Shown in pieces: positions 16,613 to 25,937 of a DNA stretch of 64,000 nucleotides. Both the position numbers and the translations under genes were made by a program. Within the stretch, counting starts at the first letter, position 1. Every line of letters begins with the position of its first letter. The stretch is from Clostridiales bacterium (lineage in GTDB: Bacteria > Bacillota > Clostridia > Christensenellales > Aristaeellaceae), in NCBI GenBank assembly GCA_015056175.1, contig SVGT01000007.1:1-64000 (forward strand), in the 5' to 3' direction. Below the pieces are notes generated by a model. That model did not search any database. It saw nothing but the letters and a program-made list of their open reading frames with translations, and had not been told where the DNA came from.

Positions 16613-17311
16613 ATGAAAAAGTTTGCTGCCCTTCTGATCGCCCTGATGCTGCTCCTCTCCTTCTCCGCCTGCGCGGAAGAAGCCCCTGCCGCCGTCAACG
16701 TATACGTATCCATCACCGATGATACCGGCGCGCTGGTGCTGGCCTATGTCCCTGTCGCCGTCACGGATACGGATGAAGACGGCATTGTATCCATCCACGA
16801 TGCGCTACTCTGCGCCCATACCGCCAATCACGAAAACGGCGCCGACGCCTTTGCCAGCGCGCAGACCGAGTATGGCATCTCCATGACCCGTCTGTGGGGC
16901 GTTGAAAACGGCGGCAGCTACGGCTATTACCTGAACGACGCCTCCGCCTGGAGCCTGATGGACCCCGTGCAGGAAAACGATCACGTGAAAGCGTTTGCTT
17001 ACACCGATCTTGCGGCCTGGAGCGACACCTACTGCTTCTTTGACGCCGTCCATGCGGAAGTACAGCCCGGCGCAGAAATCGTGCTGACGCTGTCTGTGGC
17101 CGGCTACGACGAAACCTGGGCGCCCGTTACCCTGCCCGCCGCCGACGCCGTGATTACCGTGAACGGCGAAGCTGCCGACGTCATGACCGATGCGGAAGGC
17201 AAGTGCACCCTGACCTTTGATGAGGAAGGCGTGTATGTGATCTCCGCCAAATCCGAAACCCAGACCCTGGTGGCTCCCGTGTGCGTTGTCACCGTGGCTG
17301 CCGCGCAATAA
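16613..17311 (+). CDS. Secreted DUF4430-like (transcobalamin C-terminal-like) protein
   Basis: Signal peptide MKKFAALLIALMLLLSFSACAEE; LWGVENGGSYGYYLNDASAWSLMDPVQENDHVKAFAY. Confidence 0.7.
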   Translation: MKKFAALLIALMLLLSFSACAEEAPAAVNVYVSITDDTGALVLAYVPVAVTDTDEDGIVSIHDALLCAHTANHENGADAFASAQTEYGISMTRLWGVENGGSYGYYLNDASAWSLMDPVQENDHVKAFAYTDLAAWSDTYCFFDAVHAEVQPGAEIVLTLSVAGYDETWAPVTLPAADAVITVNGEAADVMTDAEGKCTLTFDEEGVYVISAKSETQTLVAPVCVVTVAAAQ

Positions 17312-17317
17312 GGACGT

Positions 17318-18856
17318 ATGAAAAAGACACTTTTTTCTCTGCTGCTTTGCCTGACGCTGTGCGTGGGATGCTTCACGCCTGCGTCCGGCGCAGCCTCGGA
17401 TGCGCCGGATGCGCTCATCCGGGGCATTCTGCATTGCCTGTATCAGCAGGGCAATGCCGATCATGCCCAGCAGTATCTGGACGATTATCTTCCCTCCGCA
17501 GCCGGGATCGGCGCCGAATGGCAGGTCATCGCGCTGTGCCAGACGGGCAGCTACGATTTTTCCGCCTATCGCAATGCGCTGAGCAGTTATCTTGCAGATA
17601 ACCAGGTCGCATCCGCCTCTACAAGGCTGAAATTTGCGCTGGCGCTGCTGGCGTCCGGCGACCGGGAAAACCCCTACATCGCCTCCACCATGGCGGATGC
17701 GCCGGGAAAACAGGGCATTATGAGCATCGTGTACGCGCTGCACATGATGAACAACCATTGCACAAGCCCCCTCATGACCCAAGAGGACGCTGTCCGGCAA
17801 TTGCTTGCGCTGCAGCTTGAGGACGGCGGCTGGGCGATCAGCGGCAAGGCAGGCGACGCGGACGTAACCGCCATGACGGTGCAGGCGCTCACGCCCCATC
17901 GGGATGACGAGGCCGTCCAAAGCGCCATCGACCGCGCCGTCGGGTTCCTTTCCTCCCGCCAGACGGAGGACGGCGGCTATATCAGCTACGGCGTTCCCAA
18001 TCCGGAAAGCGCCGCGCAGGTATGGATCGCACTTTGCGGGCTGGATATCAACGCGCTTTCCGACAGCCGCTTCATCAAAAACGGCTGCACCGTGCTGGAC
18101 GCCATTTTGTCCTACCGGCTGGAAGATCACAGCTTCAGCCACACGCTGGGCGGCAAAAGCAACGCCAACGCCACCGTGCAGGTGCTTCATGCGCTCATCG
18201 CCCAGCAGCGGATGACGGAAGGCAAAACGCCGCTGCTGATCCTGGATGCGCAGCAGCAAAGCGATACCAGTTTTTCCCTTTCGTCCCTGGGCTACAAGCC
18301 CATCGCCGCAGCTGCGGTACTGGCGCTTGCTGTCATCGTCTGCATCGTGCTGCTGCTCCTCAAAAAGAAGAGCCCCAAGAATTTCCTGCTGGTGGCTCTC
18401 TGCGCGCTTATGCTGATCCTGTTCATCTTCACCACCAGCTTTTCATCCACTGCGGATTACTACAAAACCGCACCCGAAAAGAAAGCCGCCACAGGCAAGG
18501 TCACCCTGTCCATCCTCTGCGACAAGGTTCCGGAGCTGGAAAGCAGCGACTATTTACCCCGGGACGGCGTCATTCTCCCCGCCACCGTCTTTGATATTGC
18601 AGAGGGCGATACCGTGTACACCGTACTGACGGATGCGGCGCGGGCACACGAGATCCACCTGGAAAGCAGCGGCCCGGACGGCATGATCTACATGCGCGGC
18701 ATTGATAACCTGTATGAGCTGCAGTACGGCGATCTGTCCGGCTGGATCTACTTTGTCAACGGCACGTCCCCGTCCCTGAGCTGCGATCAGTACACCTTGC
18801 AAAACGGAGATACCATCCTCTGGCGCTATTCCTGCGAAATGGGCAGCGACCTGTAA
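17318..18856 (+). CDS. Membrane-tethered transcobalamin/intrinsic-factor-like protein: alpha/alpha-toroid repeats, two TM helices, DUF4430-like C-terminus
   Basis: QLEDGGWAISG and QTEDGGYISYG toroid motifs; TM IAAAAVLALAVIVCIVLLLL and NFLLVALCALMLILFIF; C-terminal IYMRGIDNLYELQYGDLSGWIYFVNGTSPSLSCDQYTLQNGDTILWRYSCEMG. Confidence 0.85.
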   Translation: MKKTLFSLLLCLTLCVGCFTPASGAASDAPDALIRGILHCLYQQGNADHAQQYLDDYLPSAAGIGAEWQVIALCQTGSYDFSAYRNALSSYLADNQVASASTRLKFALALLASGDRENPYIASTMADAPGKQGIMSIVYALHMMNNHCTSPLMTQEDAVRQLLALQLEDGGWAISGKAGDADVTAMTVQALTPHRDDEAVQSAIDRAVGFLSSRQTEDGGYISYGVPNPESAAQVWIALCGLDINALSDSRFIKNGCTVLDAILSYRLEDHSFSHTLGGKSNANATVQVLHALIAQQRMTEGKTPLLILDAQQQSDTSFSLSSLGYKPIAAAAVLALAVIVCIVLLLLKKKSPKNFLLVALCALMLILFIFTTSFSSTADYYKTAPEKKAATGKVTLSILCDKVPELESSDYLPRDGVILPATVFDIAEGDTVYTVLTDAARAHEIHLESSGPDGMIYMRGIDNLYELQYGDLSGWIYFVNGTSPSLSCDQYTLQNGDTILWRYSCEMGSDL

Positions 18857-18878
18857 AACACAGAAAGGAGGCACAGAT

Positions 18879-19745
18879 ATGAAACGCCTGGACAGTATGA
18901 ACCCTATCGCCGTATCGGCGCTGTATCTGTGCGCCGCGCTGATCCCGCTTGTGAAAACAGACCCCGTCCTCGCCTGCCTCTTCGCATCCGGCGCACTGCT
19001 GAATTTGCTGCTTTACTGCGGCCAGAAGGGCGGCCACGGCTTTTCTCTGCTGCTGTTTTTCGGCATTGCGCTGCTCAACCCCCTGGTCTCCCACAAGGGC
19101 GTGACGGTGCTGTTTGTGATGAACCACAACCCCATCACCCTGGAAGCGCTGCTCTACGGCGTCTTTACCGGCGGAATCGTGCTGGCATCCCTGTACTGGT
19201 TCCGTACCTACTCCCACTTGATGACCTCGGACAAGCTTTTGTATCTCTTTGGCGCCCTGTCGCCCAAGCTGTCCCTTGTCCTGTCCATGGCGCTCCGATA
19301 CGTGCCGCTGTTTGGGCAGCAGATCAAAAAGGTACAGCAAGCCCAGACGGCATGCGGCCTGTACAGGGAGGATAACCTCCCCGACCGCTTCCGGGGCGGC
19401 ATGCGCATTTTTTCCGTCATGATCACATGGGCGCTTGAAAACGGCATCACCACCGCCGACAGCATGACCGCCCGCGGCTACGGCCTGCAAAAGCGCTCCC
19501 GTTTTTCTCTGTTCAAATGGACGGCGGGCGATATAGTGCTTCTGTGCGCATCGCTGCTGCTTTGCGTCTGCTCGCTGCTGCTTTTGCAAAACCATACCTT
19601 CACCTTTTACCCCGTGCTGCATATGACATCGCCCAATCCCCTTGTAACGCTTGGCTATATCTGCTACACATTATTGATCCTTCTCCCCGCGATCATCCAT
19701 GTAAAGGAGGTGCTCAGATGGCGCTGCTTGACGTCCGGCATGTAA
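18879..19745 (+). CDS. ecfT: ECF transporter transmembrane component EcfT
   Basis: SPKLSLVLSMALRYVPLFGQQIKKVQQAQTACG; ENGITTADSMTARGYG, the conserved coupling A-R-G motif. Confidence 0.9.
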   Translation: MKRLDSMNPIAVSALYLCAALIPLVKTDPVLACLFASGALLNLLLYCGQKGGHGFSLLLFFGIALLNPLVSHKGVTVLFVMNHNPITLEALLYGVFTGGIVLASLYWFRTYSHLMTSDKLLYLFGALSPKLSLVLSMALRYVPLFGQQIKKVQQAQTACGLYREDNLPDRFRGGMRIFSVMITWALENGITTADSMTARGYGLQKRSRFSLFKWTAGDIVLLCASLLLCVCSLLLLQNHTFTFYPVLHMTSPNPLVTLGYICYTLLILLPAIIHVKEVLRWRCLTSGM

Positions 19746-21355
19746 GCTTCACCTATCCCCTGCAAACGCATCCCGCCGTCTGCGATTGCACCTTTTCCGT
19801 GGAGAAGGGAGAGTTTGTGACCGTCTGCGGCCCCACAGGCAGCGGCAAATCCACCCTGCTGCGGCTGTTCAAAAAGGAGATCATGCCCCTGGGCGATATG
19901 CAGGGCACGGTGCTCCTTAACGGCACGGAGCGGGATCAATTGGACGACCGGGCCTCTGCCTACCTGATCGGGTATGTGATGCAGCGGCCGGAGCAGCAAT
20001 TGGTCACGGACAAGGTCTGGCACGAGCTGGCCTTCGGCCTTGAAAACATGGGCGTGGACAGGCGCTCCATCGGCCGCCGCATTGCGGAAATGGCCGCCTA
20101 TTTCGGCATTGAAAACTGGTTTGAAAGGGACGTTTCCACCCTGTCCGGCGGGCAAAAGCAGCTGCTGAATCTGGCAGCCATCATGGTCATGCAGCCATCG
20201 CTCCTGATCCTGGATGAGCCTACTGCCCAGCTGGATCCCATCGCCGCCTCCGATTTTATCGCCACACTGCACAAGATCAACCGGGAGCTGGGCACCACCA
20301 TCCTGATCACCGAGCACCGTCTGGAGGACGTGATCCCCGTGTCCGACAAGCTGCTGGTCATGCAGGACGGCGCCATCGCCCATTTTGACGCCCCGAGATG
20401 CGTGCTGAGCCGTCTGGATCAAAACGATCCGCTGCTCCACGCCATGCCCGCAGCCGCCCAGGTATACCACCAGACCGGCATGCACGGCCCCTGCCCCATG
20501 ACCGTCCGCGAGGGGCGCGATTATATCCAGACCTATTTTGACAACCGCCTGCCCGCGTGCGATGAACAGTCCGCGCCGCAGACGGCGGAAAATGCCCTTT
20601 CCTTCCGCCACGTATCCTTCCGCTACGAAAAAAACAGCCCGGACGTGCTGAAAGATCTGACCTTTGACGTGAAACAAGGCGAGATCTTCTGCATTCTGGG
20701 CGGCAACGGCTCGGGCAAAACCACCACGCTGCTCACCTGCGCCGGGCTGCTGCGCCCCTACGACGGCGAAGTGCGCGTCTTTGGCAAAAAAATCAGGGAT
20801 TACAAGAACCAGTCCCTGTATCAGAATTGCGTCACCCTGCTGCCGCAGGACGTGCAGACCCTGTTCCTGCGCCACACCGTGAGGGAGGAGCTTGCAGACA
20901 GCCGTGCGGAAGCCAATCTCCTGCCTGTGGATCTTCAAAAACTTCTGGACAAGCACCCCTATGATCTGTCCGGCGGCGAACAGCAATTGGTGGGTCTTGC
21001 CAAGGTGCTTGCCACCCATCCCCGCCTTTTGCTGATGGATGAGCCCACCAAGGGCGTGGACGCCGCAGCCAGACGCCGCCTGATCGACATTCTCAAAAAG
21101 CTGCGCGACGAGGGCATGACGCTGGTGATCGTCACCCACGACGTGGAATTTGCCGCCCGCTGTGCGGATCGCTGCGCCATGTTCTTCCGGGGCAATATGG
21201 TATCTGTCGGCACGCCCAGGAGCTTCTTTTGCGAAAACAGCTTCTATACCACCGCCGTCAGCCGCATGAGCCGCGGCTACTATCGGGGCTGCGTCACGGT
21301 AGAGGACCTGGCTGCCCGTTGCCTGGAAAACGGCCCGCGGGAGGTGCATGCATGA
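19718..21355 (+). CDS. ECF transporter ATPase, fused two-domain EcfA-A'
   Basis: Two Walker A (GPTGSGKST; GGNGSGKTT), two signatures (LSGGQKQ; LSGGEQQ), two Walker B (LLILDEPTAQLDP; LLLMDEPTKGVD). Confidence 0.93.
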   Translation: MALLDVRHVSFTYPLQTHPAVCDCTFSVEKGEFVTVCGPTGSGKSTLLRLFKKEIMPLGDMQGTVLLNGTERDQLDDRASAYLIGYVMQRPEQQLVTDKVWHELAFGLENMGVDRRSIGRRIAEMAAYFGIENWFERDVSTLSGGQKQLLNLAAIMVMQPSLLILDEPTAQLDPIAASDFIATLHKINRELGTTILITEHRLEDVIPVSDKLLVMQDGAIAHFDAPRCVLSRLDQNDPLLHAMPAAAQVYHQTGMHGPCPMTVREGRDYIQTYFDNRLPACDEQSAPQTAENALSFRHVSFRYEKNSPDVLKDLTFDVKQGEIFCILGGNGSGKTTTLLTCAGLLRPYDGEVRVFGKKIRDYKNQSLYQNCVTLLPQDVQTLFLRHTVREELADSRAEANLLPVDLQKLLDKHPYDLSGGEQQLVGLAKVLATHPRLLLMDEPTKGVDAAARRRLIDILKKLRDEGMTLVIVTHDVEFAARCADRCAMFFRGNMVSVGTPRSFFCENSFYTTAVSRMSRGYYRGCVTVEDLAARCLENGPREVHA

Positions 21356-22038
21356 TCATCATCCGCAACGCCCGTACACGATGCGTGCTGCAAAAAGCCG
21401 TCCCGCTTTTAATCATCCCGCTGGTGGTGCTGCTGGGCGCAGTGCTGCTGCGCGGACAGCATTACCTGCTCATCTCCTTCGCAGTAGCGCTGCTATCCCT
21501 GCTGCTTTTCATCGCAGGCTTTGAAAAAAAACAGACCGGCGCACGAAGGCTGGTGATCGCCGCCGTCATGACCGCCCTTTGCATCGCGGGCCGATTCATT
21601 CCCCTGTTTAAGCCCATCACGGCGCTGACCGTGATCACCGCCATCTACCTGGGCGGCGAAACGGGGTTTCTCGTAGGTGCGCTCAGCGCGCTGCTCAGCA
21701 ATTTCTCCTTCGGTCAGGGGCCCTGGACGCCTTTCCAGATGCTGGCCTGGGGGCTGATCGGCCTGCTGGCGGGCGCACTTTCCAAGCCATTGGAAAAAAG
21801 CAAGTGGCTGCTGTGCATTTTCGGCGTGCTGTGCGGCATTGCCTACTCCTTCATCATGGATATCTGGACCGTGCTGTGGTACAGCAGCGGTCTGGATGCA
21901 ACGCTGTATCTGAGCGCCATCGTTACCGCACTGCCTCACACCATCCTCTACGCCGTTTCCAATTTCCTGTTCCTGTATCTCTTTGCCAAACCCTTTGGCG
22001 AAAAAATGACCCGCATCAAGCTGAAATACGGCGTATGA
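21352..22038 (+). CDS. ECF transporter S component (probable cobamide specificity)
   Basis: 5-6 TM protein; AVMTALCIAGRFIPLFKPITALTVITAIYLGGETGFLVGALSALLSNFSFGQGPWTPFQMLAWGLIGLLAG; specificity inferred from riboswitch. Confidence 0.85.
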   Translation: MIIIRNARTRCVLQKAVPLLIIPLVVLLGAVLLRGQHYLLISFAVALLSLLLFIAGFEKKQTGARRLVIAAVMTALCIAGRFIPLFKPITALTVITAIYLGGETGFLVGALSALLSNFSFGQGPWTPFQMLAWGLIGLLAGALSKPLEKSKWLLCIFGVLCGIAYSFIMDIWTVLWYSSGLDATLYLSAIVTALPHTILYAVSNFLFLYLFAKPFGEKMTRIKLKYGV

Positions 22039-22066
22039 AAAAAGCCCCCGAAAACGGGGGCTTTTT
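22038..22066. terminator. Bidirectional terminator
   Basis: AAAAAAGCCCCCG aaaa CGGGGGCTTTTT. Confidence 0.9.
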
Positions 22067-22070
22067 GTTG

Positions 22071-22595
22071 TTATTCCGCCTGCAACAATTCCACGCCGCA
22101 GGGCAGCTTTTCCTGCGCATCGGGAAGCGCTTCACCCATGTGCCGCTGGCGGAGCCTTTGGGAAATCTCCTGCAGCCTGCGGGTGCGGCTTTGCACCCTG
22201 GCGCCCAGCAGCGCCTTGCTCTTATACTGATCCAGCAGCGCACGCACGCTCATAGCCGTAGGGATCGCCGCAATGGGGCCGCCGGCTGCAAAAGCCAGTG
22301 CACCTGCCCCCATGGCTGCGCCCGTTTTGACCATGCGGAACACCGTATTTTCCGCAGCGGTGCGCTGGGAGGATTTGCCCAGGATCACCTTGCACTGCTC
22401 GGTCACCGCAATAAAGGCAAAGGGCAGCGCCGCACCCACCGTTTCCAGTGTATCGGCAAGCACGCCCGTATCCTCCAGAAGTCCCAGGTCCACCGCCACA
22501 TTATCGGCATAGGTAAGGCCGGTAGCCACGGTATCCAGCAGCGTATCCTTCTGCCGCTTTCTGTATTTTTCTACCAGTTCGTTGTATGTCGCCAT
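22071..22595 (-). CDS. Hypothetical protein with Gly/Ala-rich hydrophobic segment
   Basis: MATYNELVEKYRKRQKDTLLDTVATGLTYADN…; compact spacing to the next minus-strand gene. Confidence 0.6.
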   Translation of the reverse strand: MATYNELVEKYRKRQKDTLLDTVATGLTYADNVAVDLGLLEDTGVLADTLETVGAALPFAFIAVTEQCKVILGKSSQRTAAENTVFRMVKTGAAMGAGALAFAAGGPIAAIPTAMSVRALLDQYKSKALLGARVQSRTRRLQEISQRLRQRHMGEALPDAQEKLPCGVELLQAE

Positions 22596-22602
22596 GGTAT
22601 CC

Positions 22603-23451
22603 TCACTTGAGCGCGTCATAAATTGCGCGCATGGTTCCGGCGTCCTCCGCCATGGTGCCTTTGCATTCGCAGATGATGGTGGGCGCATACTCCCGCTCAC
22701 GGAGCAGCGGCGCCAGGTGTTCAAAGCGGGGGCCGTATTGATCCTCCGCAAAGGTGCGGTGCTGCTTTTCGCCCGCCGGAGTAAACTCAATGGTGGAAAA
22801 GTGCACGTGCATATACCGGGCCCGTTCCCTGCCCAGGATTCTCTCCATTTCATCCAGCACCTGCGCAAAATCCTCCGTACTGTTCAGTGCGCCGCCGTGC
22901 AGCGCATGGAGGTGGGCAAAATCAATACAGGGGATCAGCCTTTCATCCATCAGGCAGAAATCCAGCGTTTCCTGCAGATCGCCGATCTGGCTCTTTTTGC
23001 CCATGGTTTCGGGGCAAATATGGATGTGGCCAAGCCCCATATCGTCCAGATGCTTCAGCGCCTCGGCCAGATTCTTTTTGCAGCTTTCCACAGCCGTTTT
23101 TCTTTCCTGCTTCTGCTGAGCGCCGATGTGCACCACCAGCCTGTTTCCGCCAAGGAAGTTCAGCGCCTTTGCGCCTTCGGTAATATAACGGAACGAGTTC
23201 TCGATTTTTTCCCGCTCGGGATTGGCCAGGTTGATAAAGTACGGCGCATGTGCGCTGACGGTGATCCCGTATTTTTCCGCCTCCGCCCGGATCTTGCCGG
23301 CGCTTTCCTCCGACAGGTTCACACCCCGGCCAAAGGAATATTCGTAGGCGTTCAAACCCCTTTCCTGCAGCCATTTGGGCGCCTGCCAGGTGCTTTTATA
23401 TCCCTGCGCATAGAAGCTTTCGCTGTTGCCCGCAGGTCCGAATTTGATCAT
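22603..23451 (-). CDS. Deoxyribonuclease IV-like (AP endonuclease 2 family) TIM-barrel protein
   Basis: ITVSAHAPYFINLANPE; RLVVHIGAQ; ICPETMGKKSQIG; PCIDFAHLHA; MHVHFS. Confidence 0.85.
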   Translation of the reverse strand: MIKFGPAGNSESFYAQGYKSTWQAPKWLQERGLNAYEYSFGRGVNLSEESAGKIRAEAEKYGITVSAHAPYFINLANPEREKIENSFRYITEGAKALNFLGGNRLVVHIGAQQKQERKTAVESCKKNLAEALKHLDDMGLGHIHICPETMGKKSQIGDLQETLDFCLMDERLIPCIDFAHLHALHGGALNSTEDFAQVLDEMERILGRERARYMHVHFSTIEFTPAGEKQHRTFAEDQYGPRFEHLAPLLREREYAPTIICECKGTMAEDAGTMRAIYDALK

Positions 23452-23534
23452 CGTACATACCCTTTCTGTGGTGTTCTCACATGTCTATTGTACCCTATTT
23501 TTCCCCGTCCCGCCAGTATGCGGCGCATTTTTCT

Positions 23535-24218
23535 TTACGTCCGCTCCAATTCCTCCCGGATGCTCCTGACAGCACGGCTTTCCAACCGGGATACATAGGA
23601 TCTGGAAACACCCAGCACCTGAGCCACCTGATGCTGGGCGTACTGCCTGCCGTCCAGCAGGCCGTAGCGCATGGATATCACTGTTTTTTCACGCCTTGGC
23701 AGCTTGCCGATGGCCCTTCTCACCTTTTCCATGGACACCCGGCGGATCACCTCATCCTCCACCTGTCCCTCCGGCGTACCCAGAATGTCCGCAAAGGAAA
23801 TATCGTTGCCCTCGCCGTCCGTACCCAGGGAATCAAACAGCGATACCTCGCCCTTTTGCTTTTTACTGGCACGCAGCAGCATGAGCACCTCGTTTTCGAT
23901 GCAGCGGGCGGCATAGGTGGTCAGCTTGGTGCCGGAGGACGTTTTATAGGAGTTGATGGCCTTGATCAACCCCAGCGTACCCACCGATACCAGATCCTCC
24001 TGGGTATAGCCCGGCACGGTATACTTGCGCACCACGTGGGATACCAGACGGAGATTATGCACAATCAGCTTCTGCCGCGCCTCCTCATCCCCCTGCTGCA
24101 TACTTTCCAGACACCTGTGCTCCTCCTGAGCGCTGAGGGGCTTGGGAAAACTGCCGCCCGCCGCCGCAATGCCAAAGAAGAACAGCGCGCCGCGAAACAG
24201 CCAGAACAAAAACGCCAT
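23535..24218 (-). CDS. sigK: RNA polymerase sporulation sigma factor SigK-type (uninterrupted)
   Basis: SFPKPLSAQEEHRCLESMQQGDEEARQKLIVHNLRLVSHVVRKY; LVSVGTLGLIKAINSY; VAQVLGVSRSYVSRLESRAVRSIREEL. Confidence 0.92.
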   Translation of the reverse strand: MAFLFWLFRGALFFFGIAAAGGSFPKPLSAQEEHRCLESMQQGDEEARQKLIVHNLRLVSHVVRKYTVPGYTQEDLVSVGTLGLIKAINSYKTSSGTKLTTYAARCIENEVLMLLRASKKQKGEVSLFDSLGTDGEGNDISFADILGTPEGQVEDEVIRRVSMEKVRRAIGKLPRREKTVISMRYGLLDGRQYAQHQVAQVLGVSRSYVSRLESRAVRSIREELERT

Positions 24219-24278
24219 ATTTTTCGCACCTCCACGCTACCATACGGAAAAGCAGCGTGAAACATGCCTGATCTGATC

Positions 24279-24308
24279 AAAAAAGCGCCCCCGGCAGGAG
24301 GCGCTTTG
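24279..24308 (-). terminator. Terminator for DUF4434 gene
   Basis: Minus strand: AAAGCGCCTCC tgcc GGGGGCGCTTTTTT. Confidence 0.75.
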
Positions 24309-24316
24309 CATTGTCA

Positions 24317-25282
24317 TTACTTGTTCAGCTTGTCCAGCCAGGCTTTGTAATCGTTATACAGCCGGATGGAATCGGGATGACCGCAGAAGGCGGTGGTGCC
24401 GGGCTTGTTGAACATGCCCGGGTACTGATAAATGAGGATCTCATCCACAAAGGGCGACAGACTTCTGATCTGCCGGTCGATGCGTTCCATGGCAGCCGGA
24501 TACAGCGCGCTCTTGTATACATCTCCCTCAAACTCAAACACTTCCATATCCGCCCACAGCTTGCTGGTACCGGCCTTATCATGGGCCTTGCGCAGCGCCT
24601 CGTAGAAGGCAGGCGTTTCCTCGGGGCGGGATTTGCGCACGCCGATCTCATCCTGATAGGCAATGATATCGCACTTCATTTCTTCCAGCTGCCTGACGTA
24701 CGTATCGTCCGCCTTGAGATGATTGGTGCCGTAGGGCGCGATGAGGATCTGATGCCTGGGATCCATGCTCTTGCCAAAGGCGGAATACTCGTTCACATAC
24801 TTGATGAACAGATCCTGATAGTAGGGGTAGGTGCCCGTTTCATCCGGCAGGTACCAGCCGTAGAACGCAGGGCTCCTGCCGTACTGGGCATAAAGCTCTT
24901 CCATCGCCTGAAAGGCCCGCTTCTGCACGTCGGGGCTGGTCATATTGCCGATGGTATCCGTCCACACGCCGTAGAAGCCGGCGGACATGAACACCTTGAT
25001 GCCACTGCGCTCACAGGCACGCATCATGGCGCCGATGGGATCCTTGGCGCCCATATCGGCAAAGGGATAGATGTCCGTCCTGAAATAGCTTTCGCTCCAG
25101 TCCTCATACCGGAGGGCGGAGGCCGTCAGCACGATGTACTTCATGCCCAGCGATGCGATCTCGTCGACTTTGGTTTCCCACTGCGCATCACTGAACCAGC
25201 GGCAGACAGGATTCCAGTATTTGCCTTCGGCGATATTGTGGTGATGGAATTCAAACCAGGTACCGGTAATGGGCTTCAGCAT
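24317..25282 (-). CDS. DUF4434-like (TIM-barrel glycosidase-like) protein
   Basis: ITGTWFEFHHHNIAEGKYWNPVCRWFSDAQWETKVDEIASLGMKYIVLTASALRYED; AFYGWYLPDETG. Confidence 0.75.
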   Translation of the reverse strand: MLKPITGTWFEFHHHNIAEGKYWNPVCRWFSDAQWETKVDEIASLGMKYIVLTASALRYEDWSESYFRTDIYPFADMGAKDPIGAMMRACERSGIKVFMSAGFYGVWTDTIGNMTSPDVQKRAFQAMEELYAQYGRSPAFYGWYLPDETGTYPYYQDLFIKYVNEYSAFGKSMDPRHQILIAPYGTNHLKADDTYVRQLEEMKCDIIAYQDEIGVRKSRPEETPAFYEALRKAHDKAGTSKLWADMEVFEFEGDVYKSALYPAAMERIDRQIRSLSPFVDEILIYQYPGMFNKPGTTAFCGHPDSIRLYNDYKAWLDKLNK

Positions 25283-25337
25283 GGTTCCGCACCCCTTTGT
25301 ATATATACTTGGATTTCAAAAACCGTTTGCGTACTGC

Positions 25338-25880
25338 TCACACTTCATCCAGCGCACGGAGCAGTTCCTCCGCATTGTCCCGGATGATCAGCAGCTTTTC
25401 ATCCGCTTCCTTGAGGAACCCTTCCTCCACCATGTGATGCACAAAGGCCGCCAGGGCATTATAGTAGCCTTTCACGTTCAAAAGGCCGATGGGCTTATCC
25501 GTCTGGTGCAATTGCAGCATGGCCAGGATCTCGCACAGTTCGTCCAGCGTACCGATGCCGCCGGGCAGAGCGATAAAGGCGTCCGAGATTTCCAGCATCT
25601 TTACCTTGCGGTCCTGCAGCGTTTTGGTGACGATGTATTCATCCTCGTTCTGCACCCGGTCCGGAAAATCGAACTTCACAATATTGACGCCCGTCACATG
25701 GCAGCCGTTTTCCTGGGCTGCGGTCGCCACCGCGCCCATCAGGCCGTACAGGCTGGAGCCGTATACCAGTTCTCTCTTCTGCTGACCAAGCAAACGGCCC
25801 ACTTCCTTCGCCGCTTCGGTATATGCAGGATCCTGGCCAAAGGACGATGCGCAGAACACACAGACGCGCTTTTTCAACAT
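25338..25880 (-). CDS. LOG family (TIGR00730-type) Rossmann-fold protein
   Basis: VCVFCASSFGQDPAYTEAAKEVGRLLG; ALPGGIGTLDELCEILAMLQLHQTDKPIGLLNVKGYYN (PGGxGTxxE). Confidence 0.92.
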   Translation of the reverse strand: MLKKRVCVFCASSFGQDPAYTEAAKEVGRLLGQQKRELVYGSSLYGLMGAVATAAQENGCHVTGVNIVKFDFPDRVQNEDEYIVTKTLQDRKVKMLEISDAFIALPGGIGTLDELCEILAMLQLHQTDKPIGLLNVKGYYNALAAFVHHMVEEGFLKEADEKLLIIRDNAEELLRALDEV

Positions 25881-25937
25881 GCTTTTGTTCTCCTTTATTC
25901 CCAATGAGAAGGATATATCACGAACGCTTCGGCTTTG

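Noticed and set aside
23535-24218. Possible skin-type element in sigK
   Set aside because: The reading frame is continuous and full length, so no interruption is present here
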